Below, in pieces: positions 31,080 through 40,885 of a stretch of 64,000 nt of DNA. The notes beneath the pieces were generated by a model. It worked only from the letters and a program-made list of their open reading frames with translations. It ran no database searches and was not told the origin of the DNA. The DNA is taken from assembly GCA_006386115.1 (NCBI GenBank), contig VFIW01000178.1:1-64000 (forward strand), written 5' to 3'. The position numbers and the translations under genes are program-made. Origin of the DNA: Globisporangium splendens (Eukaryota; Oomycota; Peronosporomycetes; Pythiales; Pythiaceae). Position 1 is the first letter of the stretch, and every line of letters begins with the position of its first letter.

Positions 31080-31587
31080 TGTCACGTGTGCCTGACCTCA
31101 CACGCCAGGCACGCGATGTCACGTGTGCCTGACCTCGCACGCCAGGCACGCGCGATGTCACGTGTGCCTGACCTCGCACGCCAGGCACGCGCGTAGGATC
31201 GGCGTGTGACTGACCGCGCACGTGCCTTGCGTGCGGAGCGTCAAGGCGTGTGTAACGTGCGCCTGACCTCGGACTCGAGGTCAGGCTCTCCTTTTCATGT
31301 AGGTCAAAAGTATACAGTTAGAGGTAACTAGTCAGATAAAAATACAGTTGCAGGTCGAACACCTGGATAGGAAGAAATGTCGAATCAGTTGAAGAAAAGG
31401 ATAGACATGCATGCAAGGAGGCTTAGATGTAGTGCGAGCGAACTAAGTCCTCCATTCAATTCACTTTCCAATTTGCCATCAAGTCGCCACCTCCTCCTCC
31501 GAGTCCACACCAACGCTTTCCGACTTTCGATCAATCCAGTTCCGACTTTCAGCCAATCAGCGTTCAATAAGACCCCAAATCGTTACA
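31080..31587 (+). repeat. 5' LTR of B with tandemly expanded start
   Basis: The LTR start TGTCACGTGTGCCTGACCTC occurs three times, at 31080, 31117 and 31156 (spacing 37 and 39 bp), but once in the 3' LTR. The two are otherwise nearly identical. The end is ...CAAATCGTTACA, followed by TC and the PBS TGGTAGCACTTT (31590-31601). Confidence 0.88.
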
Positions 31588-31993
31588 TCTGGTAGCACTT
31601 TGCGTCAGGGGGGAGTGTGGCCGTTTCCAATCGTTCAAATCGCCATCGTCGTCCAAGCCAGGCATCTCCGAGGTTGTTATTCGAGCCGCTTTCTGAACGG
31701 GTGTTGCATTTAGTGACATAAATCCCGGAATCATTGTCGGTGCGTTGACCCTTTGGTGTTCTGTGGCAGCAACTCCTGTAGTGTTGAGCCAGTCGTGCTT
31801 TGTGCGTAATTCTGTGTTCTGGTCTACCTCGGTTTCTCTAATAGTGACACGGTGTCTCGGGTTCGCCCTAACTGTCTGTGTTCTTTAGGGTGTTATTCCG
31901 TGGTGTCATCGTCAGGCGTGCCTTGGTGAAGCCCTCATTTGAGGATCAAGACATTGATTGTGAACTCCCAGAGTTGATAACCTCCCCAACTCG

Positions 31994-32344
31994 ATGCCCA
32001 AGAAGCCGCGCGTCAAGCAGGTCCCGATTCAAGGCAGCTTTACGTACTTAGGCGTGCCAAAACCTGCAGAAGCTGATAAAGCGCGTCAAGACCTCGTAAA
32101 CTGTCTGACGAAGGCTTTCCGGATCTGTGAAGTGCTAGAGAAGCACGTGGATAAGTGTCCAGACAAGCTGAAGAAGAAACGCGCAAAGAAGGCTCTAATC
32201 CGGACCGCTCAAGGAATCGTCGACGCGTCCGACGGGATAAGCGAGTGCTTTCGCTGCGTGCTGCGTGATCCACCGGCATCGAGCACTGGTACTGGGAAGG
32301 CTAAGCTGCGTCCAGGTCAAGTTCCTCCGCCTAAGTTCGACTAA
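31994..32344 (+). CDS. ORF0 of element B (116 aa, basic, helical)
   Basis: A small ORF between the 5' LTR and gag, on the sense strand, 407 bp after the LTR and 196 bp before gag. The N-terminus MPKKPRVKQ resembles a nuclear localisation signal. The centre is rich in Lys/Leu and likely helical (LVNCLTKAFRICEVLEKHV, then DKCPDKLKKKRAKKALIRTA). The C-terminus is Pro/Lys-rich. It is similar in place, size and pattern to ORF0 of family C (both have a basic start and a helix-Pro-Cys-helix centre), though identity is low. No known domain recognised. It could be a nucleic-acid-binding or regulatory accessory protein. Its intact frame in an element with an otherwise open gag-pol supports it being real. 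Confidence 0.65.
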   Translation: MPKKPRVKQVPIQGSFTYLGVPKPAEADKARQDLVNCLTKAFRICEVLEKHVDKCPDKLKKKRAKKALIRTAQGIVDASDGISECFRCVLRDPPASSTGTGKAKLRPGQVPPPKFD

Positions 32345-32417
32345 AAAATTAAAAATTAAATAAAAAAGAACAAAAAAATAAGAAATAAAAACAAAGAAAT
32401 AAAAAAATAAAGAAATA
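32341..32417 (+). promoter_or_regulatory. A-rich tract between ORF0 and gag-pol (B)
   Basis: About 77 nt, almost only A with scattered T and G (e.g. AAAAAATTAAAAATTAAATA). Family C has an equivalent A-rich tract just upstream of its gag ATG. It may aid internal or re-initiation of translation on the second cistron. This is inference only. Confidence 0.45.
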
Positions 32418-32540
32418 GCTTCGTATTATACTGGTTATTAAGCTCCCTTAGTATATAGTCTCAACTCCCGTCCCCGCCTGTCAAGTCAAGTGATATCGGT
32501 TACATAAATTACCGAGTGTGAAGTCAAGAAAATTGCCAAT

Positions 32541-35500
32541 ATGAGCGAGCCAACGAATGCCCAGTTGTTGCAGAGTATGCTGGCAGTGCTAAACCAGCAA
32601 GCAGAGATGATCCGAGAGTTCCAGCAAGTGAAACGGGAGTCAGAGATTAAGTTAGAGGGATGTAAATTACCGGTTTATAGTGGAGCGTTACAAGAATCGT
32701 TCCAGTTGTATAAAGAGCAAGTCGGAGACTATTTAAAGGCGAGGAACATTGACAGACAGGATGCTAGTCTTCAACCACGCCTTTTGGCGATGTTGGGAGG
32801 AACCCTGCGGCAAGGAGCTGCCCAGTGGTTCATTGTGAAGAAGACAGAGATCGAGACGGTTGATCAATTCTTCCTGGAACTAGGAAACGAATTTGTTCCC
32901 GCCGATCTACAAGAGCGCTTGCGCGACCAGTTGGGTGAGCTATCCCAGGGTCAGTGCCGTGGCCTCGACGACTACGTCAGTCGTTTTAGGCATGTTATCA
33001 CACAAGTTCAAGAGATGAGTGAGCTCGACAAGATCATGTACTTTGTGCGAGGATTAGCTCCAGCGATCCGAACGGAGGTGCGTTATCGCCGATGTTCCAC
33101 GTTGTCGGAAGCCATCACTCTAGCGCTGGATTATGACCGTTCGCACCGTCGCTCTGCGGATGGAGGTCGGTCCCGCTCAGAACCTAGGTACAGGCGTTTC
33201 GACAATCGCCAATACCGACTGAATGGTGCAAGTCCAATGGAAGTGGACAATGTCCGAGTCTTGGGTCGTGAAGAGTGTTTGCGTCAGCGCCTTTGCTTCA
33301 ATTGCAATCGACCTGGACATCGAGCGTCAGAGTGTCGTACGCCGCGCCAGCAGAGACAAGCGAGCGCGCCGCAGACGACGCGCAACTCAAGATATCAGCG
33401 TCCGACACAGCGAGCTCGTCGATCAAGTCCGATGGTTGAGCACAACCTGGCGACAGTGGATGAAGTAGATTATCCCATTGTGTTTGACAATGCGGAGCTA
33501 AACGCAGTGGGCATTGCGCGTAAGAGCAACCTGTTCGTGGTGAACGGCCGTGTTGATGGTAATGATGTGCGCATTTTGATTGACAGCGGCGCCTCGACCA
33601 ACCTGATCCAGCGCGGGTTGGTGAAGAAAGTGCTGAATACAGCAGTGATCGAAGCGCAAGGATTCGACGGCAGAAGGACCAAGAAACAAGTGAACGAGGT
33701 GGAAGCATCGTGCCAAGTACAAGACAAGAAGTTTGAGGCAATGCAGTTTACGGAATGGGATCTACCCAACAGCCACGATGTCATCTTCGGTCAGCCATGG
33801 TTCGTCAAGCACAACCCGATCATTGATTGGAGAAAGCAGACGTTTGCATTGCCGGAAGACACCCCTGTGCACGAGCGCAGCGGTAGTGAAATCTGCTCCA
33901 AGATCAAGAATGCAGAGTATGAAGAGTTGTTCGTCGTAAAGGTGTCCGCAGTTAACGACATTTCTCCAATCGTCCCGCCAGAGTTGAAACCTGTCATTGA
34001 TCGGTTCGCAGACTGTTTCCCGGAGTTACTTCCGGATGGCTTACCGCCAGAGCGTGCTGTGAACTTTGAGCTCCAGCCGAAGCCAGACGCAGCGCCAAGC
34101 TCGCGTCCGCCGTTTCGTCTGTCCAAGACAGAGCAAGACGCGTTGGAAGAGTTCGTTCGAGACAACGTGAAGAAGGGATGGATTGAGGTATCGAACTCCC
34201 CATGGATCTCCAATATCTTCGGTGTTCCGAAAAAGGATCCTGCGACAGGTATGCCTGTAAAGCGCGCTGAATGGCTGCGCAGTGGTAATTCAAAGTTGCC
34301 GATTCGATGGGTCATCGACTATCGGTATGTCAACAGCCAGACGAAGATCCCCAAGATCCCTCTACCACATATTGAAGAACTCTTTGATCAGATGCTCGGT
34401 GCGACAGTATTCACGGTGATCGACCTCGCGCAAGGTTACCACCAGATGCGTGTAAAGCCTGACAGTCGTCCTTACACGGCTTTTAGGTCGCAAAAGGAAA
34501 CGTACCAATGGTGTGTTGCTCCGATGGGATTGGCTGGAATGCCAGGAGTTTGGTCTCGCCTTATGCGAGTACTCTTTGGCAAATTCAAGTTTGTTGTCGT
34601 GTATCTCGACGATATCTGTATCTTCTCCCGCTCGATGAAAGACCACGCGCAACATCTGGCGATGGTCTGTGAAGTCCTCCGTCATGAGAAGTTGTACGCT
34701 CGCCTGTCCAAGTGCGAGTTCGGCAAGTCCAGTGTCCATTTCCTCGGCCACACAGTCACGGCTGAAGGGATCCAAGTCGACGCAAAGAAGACAACTGCGA
34801 TCGAGAAGTATCCTACCCCGACAACGCAGAAGACATTGTTGAGTTTTCTCGGTCTCGCCGGATACTATCGTCGGTTTATTTGCGACTTTGCGCGGATTGC
34901 GTTGCCGCTGCATAGGCTGACCAAGAAGGATGCAAAGTGGACATGGTCATCCGAACATGATCACGCCTTTCGTGCCTTGAAGTTGGCACTGCAACAGGCT
35001 CCGACGTTGCGTTTACCTGACTTTGACCGTCGGTTGACTGTAACAACGGATGCCTCGGGTTACTGCATGGACGGTGTCTTGTCTCAAAAGATCGACGGGT
35101 TTGACGCTCCCATTGCCTTCTATTCAAAGAAGTTTGGGCAGTATGAGGAAAAGTGGCCTGCTCACGAGAAAGAGCTGCTCGCAATCAAGTTTGCGTTGTC
35201 AAAGCGGCGACACTACCTTCATGGTCGTCAGTTCGATGTGTTTACGGACAATTCGGCTTGTCGGTGGATGCTTCATCAACCGAAGGTGACTCCCAAGCTT
35301 GCGCGGATGCTGACATTCTTTTCTCAGTTTGATTTTGTCCTGCACCATGTGAAAGGCAGTACCAATGTGGTTGCTGATGCCTTGTCTCGACCAGGACTGG
35401 AAGAAGACAAGCCATCTGATGAATCCATCATGGTCTTGACTCCCGAAGTGCACGCTTGCGATGATGCGTGTCATATTCGGTCGCAGTCTATTTCCCGTCT

Positions 35501-37055
35501 TGTGGTATCTGCGGCATTTCTACGTCACTTGCCAGATTCAGATTGCTCCGTATTCCTCTCCGCTGTGGACTTTCGGGGGGAGAGACGCGCCGTGGCAGTA
35601 CGGCAAGAGCAAGTCCACACCGTCGACGCACAGGGGGCAAGTGTCCACTTGTCCGAAGCGACGAAGAAAGCCTTTCAAGCTGGCTATTCCCGCGACCCGA
35701 GTTTTGCCAAGGTGTGGCAGAGTCGCGAAGGGAACAACAAGTTCGAGAAGCGCAATGGTCTTCTGTTCTTGCGAACGAAGCACCCGGTATTGCGATTGTG
35801 TGTCCCAAACTCGAACAAGTTGATCACAGATATGATCCAAGAGTTCCGCGATGCTCCAGTGGCTGCTCATCCAGGAGTTCGTCGAACTCAGCTAAAGGCA
35901 GCTCAATGGTACTACTGGCCCACCTTGGAGAAGGACATCCACGAGTATGTTGGCAGTTGTCAGACTTGTGCACGATGGAAGTCAAACAATCGGAAGAAGA
36001 TCGGCTTGACGATGCCAATCCCAACGCCGCAAGAGTGCTGGGATGTTGTGTCGATGGATTTCATCACAGGACTTCCAGTGTCCGAAGGTTTTGACGCCAT
36101 CTTTGTCATGGTGGACAAGTTGCCGAAGCGTCCGAAGTATCATCCAACACACTCGACAGCAAATGCCGAAGGTACTGCCAAGGTATTCTTCGAGGCAGTG
36201 GTGCGTCACCACGGTTTGCCGAAGGTCATCATCAGTGACCGCGATCCAAAGTTCACGTCGGACTTTTGGAAATCGCTGATCAAGCTCATGGGTATCAAGC
36301 TAAGCATGACTACATCTCATCGCGCGCAAGCAGACGGACAAACCGAGCGTCAGAACCTCGTGTTGGAAGATGCGCTGCGATGCATGGTGTCACACCATGG
36401 AGACGATTGGGTGAGCCACCTTGGAACGATCGAGTTTGCTCATGCAACTCTCGTTAATGAGTCGACCAAGTTCACACCGTTCGAGGTCGACACGGGAAGA
36501 AAGGTGCGCAATCTTATTGCCCAAGAGTTTGGCGTCGAGGACGGAGTCATCGAACAAGTAGATGTCGCTGAGTTTGCCAAGAACTTCGCGGAGAAACGCC
36601 AACAAATCATTAAGCTTGCCCAAGAGAACCTCAAGCAAGCTCAAGAGCGCCAGAAGAAATACTACGACAGGAAGCGTCGCGATGTGGAATTTGAAGCTGG
36701 CGACCTCGTCATGTTGGACACGAAGAACCTACCTTTGAAGACGGTCGCCCGAAGCACTTCACTTCAAAAAGCAAAGTTGGCAGCGAAGAAGGTTGGACCG
36801 TTTAAGATCGACGCCATGGTGAACAAGAATGTGGCTCGATTGGTATTGCCTCCAAATATGAAGCGTTTGCACCCAGCGTTCAATGTGGAGTTGCTCAGCC
36901 ACTACGTTGAGAATCCGACCAAGTTTTACACGAGGCCAATTCCGAAAGCAGTCCCAGTCATCCTCGACGACGAGACTGGTGAAGCTCTGCACGTTGTGGA
37001 AGCCTTACTGCGTCGAAAAGTCCACAACCGCCAGAGTATGTGGTTGGTCAAGTGA
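32541..37055 (+). CDS. gag-pol: Gag-Pol polyprotein of element B (1504 aa, stops within chromodomain)
   Basis: One continuous frame from ATG 32541, no frameshift. Gag capsid region (residues about 40-200: YKEQVGDYLKARNIDRQD; WFIVKKTEIETVDQFFLELG); CCHC knuckle CFNCNRPGHRASEC near 251; protease ILIDSGASTNLI near 346; RT with YLDDICIF near 688; RNase H VTTDASGYC near 834; integrase zinc finger ending CQTCARW near 1139; DDE core SMDFITGLP (1171), SDRDPKF (1232), ADGQTERQN (Glu near 1268); C-terminal region GPFKIDAMVNKNVARLVLP. The chromodomain begins VVEALLRRK and stops at WLVK-TGA. In the same frame LGYPAHESTWEYEKNIRHV follows, so the normal KW codon TGG has become TGA. All catalytic residues appear intact. 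Confidence 0.93.
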   Translation: MSEPTNAQLLQSMLAVLNQQAEMIREFQQVKRESEIKLEGCKLPVYSGALQESFQLYKEQVGDYLKARNIDRQDASLQPRLLAMLGGTLRQGAAQWFIVKKTEIETVDQFFLELGNEFVPADLQERLRDQLGELSQGQCRGLDDYVSRFRHVITQVQEMSELDKIMYFVRGLAPAIRTEVRYRRCSTLSEAITLALDYDRSHRRSADGGRSRSEPRYRRFDNRQYRLNGASPMEVDNVRVLGREECLRQRLCFNCNRPGHRASECRTPRQQRQASAPQTTRNSRYQRPTQRARRSSPMVEHNLATVDEVDYPIVFDNAELNAVGIARKSNLFVVNGRVDGNDVRILIDSGASTNLIQRGLVKKVLNTAVIEAQGFDGRRTKKQVNEVEASCQVQDKKFEAMQFTEWDLPNSHDVIFGQPWFVKHNPIIDWRKQTFALPEDTPVHERSGSEICSKIKNAEYEELFVVKVSAVNDISPIVPPELKPVIDRFADCFPELLPDGLPPERAVNFELQPKPDAAPSSRPPFRLSKTEQDALEEFVRDNVKKGWIEVSNSPWISNIFGVPKKDPATGMPVKRAEWLRSGNSKLPIRWVIDYRYVNSQTKIPKIPLPHIEELFDQMLGATVFTVIDLAQGYHQMRVKPDSRPYTAFRSQKETYQWCVAPMGLAGMPGVWSRLMRVLFGKFKFVVVYLDDICIFSRSMKDHAQHLAMVCEVLRHEKLYARLSKCEFGKSSVHFLGHTVTAEGIQVDAKKTTAIEKYPTPTTQKTLLSFLGLAGYYRRFICDFARIALPLHRLTKKDAKWTWSSEHDHAFRALKLALQQAPTLRLPDFDRRLTVTTDASGYCMDGVLSQKIDGFDAPIAFYSKKFGQYEEKWPAHEKELLAIKFALSKRRHYLHGRQFDVFTDNSACRWMLHQPKVTPKLARMLTFFSQFDFVLHHVKGSTNVVADALSRPGLEEDKPSDESIMVLTPEVHACDDACHIRSQSISRLVVSAAFLRHLPDSDCSVFLSAVDFRGERRAVAVRQEQVHTVDAQGASVHLSEATKKAFQAGYSRDPSFAKVWQSREGNNKFEKRNGLLFLRTKHPVLRLCVPNSNKLITDMIQEFRDAPVAAHPGVRRTQLKAAQWYYWPTLEKDIHEYVGSCQTCARWKSNNRKKIGLTMPIPTPQECWDVVSMDFITGLPVSEGFDAIFVMVDKLPKRPKYHPTHSTANAEGTAKVFFEAVVRHHGLPKVIISDRDPKFTSDFWKSLIKLMGIKLSMTTSHRAQADGQTERQNLVLEDALRCMVSHHGDDWVSHLGTIEFAHATLVNESTKFTPFEVDTGRKVRNLIAQEFGVEDGVIEQVDVAEFAKNFAEKRQQIIKLAQENLKQAQERQKKYYDRKRRDVEFEAGDLVMLDTKNLPLKTVARSTSLQKAKLAAKKVGPFKIDAMVNKNVARLVLPPNMKRLHPAFNVELLSHYVENPTKFYTRPIPKAVPVILDDETGEALHVVEALLRRKVHNRQSMWLVK

Positions 37056-37175
37056 CTTGGGTATCCTGCGCACGAGAGTACGTGGGAGTACGAGAAGAAC
37101 ATCCGCCATGTTTCACATTGGCATCGGCTCCTTCAAGAGTTTCAAGACTCCCAACGCGAAGTCAAGTCTGGGGGA

Positions 37176-37615
37176 TGTCACGTGTGCCTGACCTCGCACG
37201 CCAGGCACGCGCGTAGGATCGGCGTGTGTCTGACCGCGCACGTGCCTTGCGTGCGGAGCGTCAAGGCATGTGTAACGTGCGCCTGACCTCGAGTCCGAGG
37301 TCAGGCTCTCCTTTTCATGTAGGTCAAAAGTATACAGTTAGAGGTAACTAGTCAGATAAAAATACAGTTGCAGGTCGAACACCTGGATAGGAAGAAAAGT
37401 CGAATCAGTTGAAGAAAAGGATAGGCATGCATGCAAGGAGGCTCAGATGTAGTGCGAGCGAACTAAGTCCTCCATTCAATTCACTTTCCAATTTGCCATC
37501 AAGTCGCCACCTCCTCCTCCGAGTCCACGCCAACGCTTTCCGACTTTCGACCAATCCAGTTCCGACTTTCCGACTTTCAGCCAATCAGCGTTCAAGAAGA
37601 CCCCAAATCGTTACA
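37176..37615 (+). repeat. 3' LTR of B
   Basis: 440 bp, TGTCACGTG...CGTTACA. A purine-rich AAGTCTGGGGGA precedes it. A short tandem duplication, CCGACTTTCCGACTTTC, near 37561 distinguishes it from the 5' LTR. Confidence 0.9.
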
Positions 37616-37833
37616 CAAGATACGTCGGAATTTGAGATGGTAGGCTACGGCGATGGCGTCGACGCCGTGAGCTCGGTCGGTACGTGAATGTACTCGTGGA
37701 CAAGATTGACTTCTTTAACTCGCTGTGTACCATCACTGCAACGCGCGACACAGTGAAAGAGAGTCACAGCGTTGTGAGCTCCTGCTTGTTGGAGGTACGA
37801 TTTGCTTCATGGGACTGCTTTGCAACACTGAAT
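37616..37833 (+). pseudogene. Unrecognised host coding sequence, part 2
   Basis: Continues part 1: QDTSEFEMVGYGDGVDAVSS, then after a one-base frame change near 37680 YVNVLVDKIDFFNSLCTI, ESHSVVSSCLLEVRFASWDC. It ends at the SINE-like insertion at 37834; the sequence after that insertion has an early stop in frame. Family not recognised. Confidence 0.45.
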
Positions 37834-38268
37834 GATAAAGAATCTATTGAACTTAGAGTTTAAGATTCCCCGGGGAAGAGAATTGGTGGGTTCTCAGCTA
37901 TCATATCCTGCCGTAACACCAGCATTCTCACACTTGCGTCCGGGTTTATCGTAATTTTCTAGTTTTTCTGGCATTTGTAGTTTCTTCGTGTGCCATTTTG
38001 TAAATGGCTTTGTTCGTTGTTGTATACGTTTTGGCTGTGCTTTGTCAGCCTCACTTGCACTGGTGAACGTCGCGCTTCGATGCTTCGATCACGTCTCGAG
38101 TCACAGAGCCGGTAGGCTCAGTTACGGGGGTCTTGTGCTGCGCGGTGTGGATGTCGCAGACAGCGGGGGGTCTTGTGCTGCGCGGTGTGGATGTCGCAGA
38201 CAGCGGGGGGTCTTGTGCTGCGTGGTATGGTGGCCGCAGACAGCGGGGGGTCTTGTGCTGCGCGGTGA
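37834..38268 (-). mobile_element. SINE-like short element copy 1, with 16-bp TSD
   Basis: 435 bp bounded by CTTTGCAACACTGAAT on both sides (37818-37833, 38269-38284). In its sense orientation (minus) it starts TCACCGCGCAGCAC, has 3.4 copies of a 40-bp repeat, a hairpin (ACAGAGCC...GGCTCTGT in copy 2) and a body, and ends ATTCTTTATC. It has no ORF of note and no terminal inverted repeats. The long, non-fixed TSD and a simple-repeat tail point to LINE-mediated retroposition. Confidence 0.7.
38131..38266. repeat. 40-bp tandem repeat at the 5' end of the SINE-like element
   Basis: Units at 38131-38170, 38171-38210 and 38211-38250, and a partial one to 38266, each starting TCTTGTGCTGCG. Copy 2 of the element has 1.4 units. 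The length difference of the two elements (435 versus 361 bp) is fully explained by two units (80 bp) and a 6-bp tail difference. Confidence 0.9.
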
Positions 38269-38284
38269 CTTTGCAACACTGAAT

Positions 38285-38716
38285 AGTTGAATGTGCGTGT
38301 GTAGTTTGTGTGCGTATAATATGATTACGAAGCATCTGTCTACCGAATGATGTAAAGGCGAGAAAATGATGTCCCGACCAACTTCCCAATCCCACGACAA
38401 GATACGCAGAGTAGCACTGTACGGGCCGACGTTCCCATCTGCGTCTCGTCATTGTCAAGTGCGAGCGCTGTGCATCTTGCAAGATGACTACTCTCAAGCA
38501 CTGCAGCGTTTCAAAAAAGCTGGTGCCCACAAATTCTCTTCCAGTACGTTCCATCTCGGTCCTTGACGCTTCGAGTCGCGGGAAAGCGATCATTTGGAGC
38601 TCGTTTGGTGGGTCCATTATTGCACGAAGCAGATAGAAACGACCGGTCTCGGGGCTGAAACCTGCAAGGACGCTCACACAATCGAACGGAATGGTGTGCT
38701 TCGCATACACACCCAT
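38285..38716 (-). CDS. Hypothetical coding fragment, unrecognised
   Basis: An open minus-strand frame with protein-like composition (AKHTIPFDCVSVLAGFSPET, GRFYLLRAIMDPPNEL, FPRLEASRTEMERTGREF). It then runs into the SINE-like element at 38284, so it is truncated if real. The first in-frame start codon in the window is near 38716; the same sequence upstream is open in another frame. It could be a decayed gene. I do not recognise it. Confidence 0.3.
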
Positions 38717-38875
38717 CCTACTTTTAGTAGCTCAATGCCCATGTCGACCAACGGACGATGCACAGCTGTTCTCTGCAGTTGTGGCCAGCTTCCTTCCCAG
38801 CTGTGTTTTAATACTGCTCTGGACCCCATGTACTGCATATATCTGACATTGCGGCATATTGATAGTGGTACCGCG

Positions 38876-39236
38876 TCACCGCGAAGCACAAGACCCCCCG
38901 CTGTCTGCGGCATCCACACCGCGCAGCACAAGACCCCCGTAACAGAGCCCACCGGCTCTGTGACTCGAGACGTGATCGAAGCATCGAAGCGCGACGTTCA
39001 CCAGTGCAAGTGAGGCTGACAAAGCACAGCCAAAACGTATACAACAACGAACAAAGCCATTTACAAAATGGCACACGAAGAAACTACAAATGCCAGAAAA
39101 ACTAGAAAATTACGAAAAACCTGGACGCATGTGTGAAAATGCTTGTGTTACGGCAGGATATGATAGCTGAGAACCCACCAATTCTCTTCCCCGGGGAATC
39201 TTAAACTCTAAGTTCAATAGATTCTTTATCATCATC
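38876..39236 (+). mobile_element. SINE-like short element copy 2, with 15-bp TSD
   Basis: 361 bp bounded by GATAGTGGTACCGCG (38861-38875, 39237-39251). Same sequence as copy 1 in the opposite orientation. It begins TCACCGCGAAGCAC and ends ATTCTTTATCATCATC. The tail has three ATC units versus one in copy 1. Because both copies keep intact TSDs, they inserted independently. Confidence 0.75.
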
Positions 39237-39251
39237 GATAGTGGTACCGCG

Positions 39252-40395
39252 ACGCTGTGACTGGATTCGATCCCTTCAGCACATTGATCGGATACCACAT
39301 AGATCGACTTGAAAAATCACGCCATGGTTGGTCGCCAACTTGCCGCCGAAAAAAAGAAGTAAAGCGCAAGCGCGCCAAGTGGGCATTTGTGAGAGCCGCG
39401 TGAGAGTTGTTTCTTCTGTGTTTCCGAACTGGCTCGTTTTTGACTTTCTCCACACCGACTGAAGGAACTTGGCTCCGCACACACCCTCTTCAGGAAAGTC
39501 ATGAGTCCAATGTTGGGAAGACGCAAGTTTCGGATATTGCCGCCTCGACTGGAGAACCCAAGAGAGAGAGTAGATTCAACTATTAACTGCACTACACACG
39601 CCACAAATCCATGATTGCCGATGCGTACGCCGCGATGGATAAATAACCGACTATCTGAGCCGCTCCTTGCTGCTGCGCGACCGACTCGTTGATTCTCTCC
39701 TTGTTCGTATTATCTGATGCACAGATTTTGCTTTTTTGTCCTGGCTTTCGGACGCATCGGCATTGCGACTCAGTGAGAAACATGGCCATTCTGGCTTCAG
39801 TGGCCTGGCCATCCATGTAGCCTTTCTCTTCAATCCATAACATGAACTTAGGTGCTTTTGATGAGTACTGGGGCTGAGTGTTTGCAAGTCACTGAGATTG
39901 TTTTAACAGATGGACTCGCTTTACCGCCTCTTGCTCCTGAAGGTGAAGTTGAAGAGCTCTCTCATTCCTGCCTGCAAGCTTTGGCGCTGCTGCCTTCCCT
40001 GCCATGACTGATGACAATGTGGGACTGCGTGTTCAGAAGAGCCCCTTCAAGTCGCATTTAAGATGGACACAACAATATTTCTGTGAAATTAATAGTGAAT
40101 TAATTGTGATAACCTGCTGCCAAAAATAACGATATCTGGTCAGAACTCTGGTGCATGACCGCCGTGACCAGGGTCATGACCAACGGCAGCTGCGAATTGA
40201 TACCCACAAAATATCAGAGAGCAGCACCCTGCTCTCTTTCTGCAACGCCAAGCGTTTCAGCCGCAAACAAACAACACAAATAAATGAACGAATACAGCGC
40301 CAATCTTCTGAGAGACAGTCCTTCAACAGCATACAACTTAAGATTCCAGATTTTGTACTGGTCAGGTCGTACTTGGGTCAGATCTGGCTGCGACT
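39252..40395. other. Non-repetitive stretch, no supported gene
   Basis: Contains only short open frames (for example minus strand 39592-39843, 83 codons, MLWIEEKGYMDGQATEARM) with no domain I recognise. It could hold a decayed gene or small exons. The right edge is the start of the pectin lyase inverted duplication. Confidence 0.5.
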
Positions 40396-40885
40396 GTCGT
40401 GCGATGGTCGCCACTATTGGGCCTTCATCATGGACGGTGAAGAGACCCGCATTAGTTTCATCAACAACTACATCCACAGCACTTCGGGTCGTGGTCCAAA
40501 GGTCACGAGCGCGAAAGCCAAGGTGTTTGTGCACGCTGTGAACAACTACTGGGCGGACAACTCGGGCCACTCGTTCGACGTTGGAACGAACGGCAACGTT
40601 CTCCTCGAGGGCAACTACTTCGAGTCGACGTCCAACCCAAACGTGAAGGAGTCGACGGGTGGCATCACAGTGCCGAGCAGCAGCAACCAGGCTCTGTGCC
40701 AGTCCAACCTGGGTCGCAAGTGTGTAGAGAACTACCTGACGTCCAGTGGCGCGTTGGTGGGCCGCAAGGACGCAGAGGTGTTGTCGGGCATCAAGGCTTT
40801 TTCGCAGATCAAGTCGTACGTACCAAAGGCGGCTCAAAAGCTGCCAAAGCGAACAACGAACTTTGGTGTCGGCACCCTTGCCTAG
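40396..40885 (+). pseudogene. Truncated pectin lyase PL2 copy (C-terminal 162 residues)
   Basis: Corresponds to the last 40% of the complete PL2 at 47284-48519, from [13 protein letters not shown] to NFGVGTLA. The break at 40396 removes the signal peptide, the WGGDAI segment and the IDH segment of the active site but keeps the SGRGPK stretch. The frame is open upstream into unrelated sequence (to 40151), but no signal peptide is visible, so a secreted enzyme is unlikely. The one arm difference (40453) is silent. Confidence 0.9.

Larger units (their letters stand above)
31080..37615 (+). mobile_element. Ty3/Gypsy element B, nearly complete, with ORF0 and single gag-pol ORF
   Basis: 5' LTR (31080-31587), PBS, ORF0, A-rich tract, gag-pol, 3' LTR (37176-37615). 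The flanks CACGA (31075-31079) and CAAGA (37616-37620) match at four of five bases, consistent with a TSD with one change. It sits in a host coding sequence whose frame resumes on the other side. The only visible lesion is a stop in the chromodomain. Confidence 0.9.

Noticed and set aside
37834..39236. Inversion of the segment between the two SINE-like copies
   Set aside because: Both copies keep perfect TSDs on both sides, which recombination between them would have separated.
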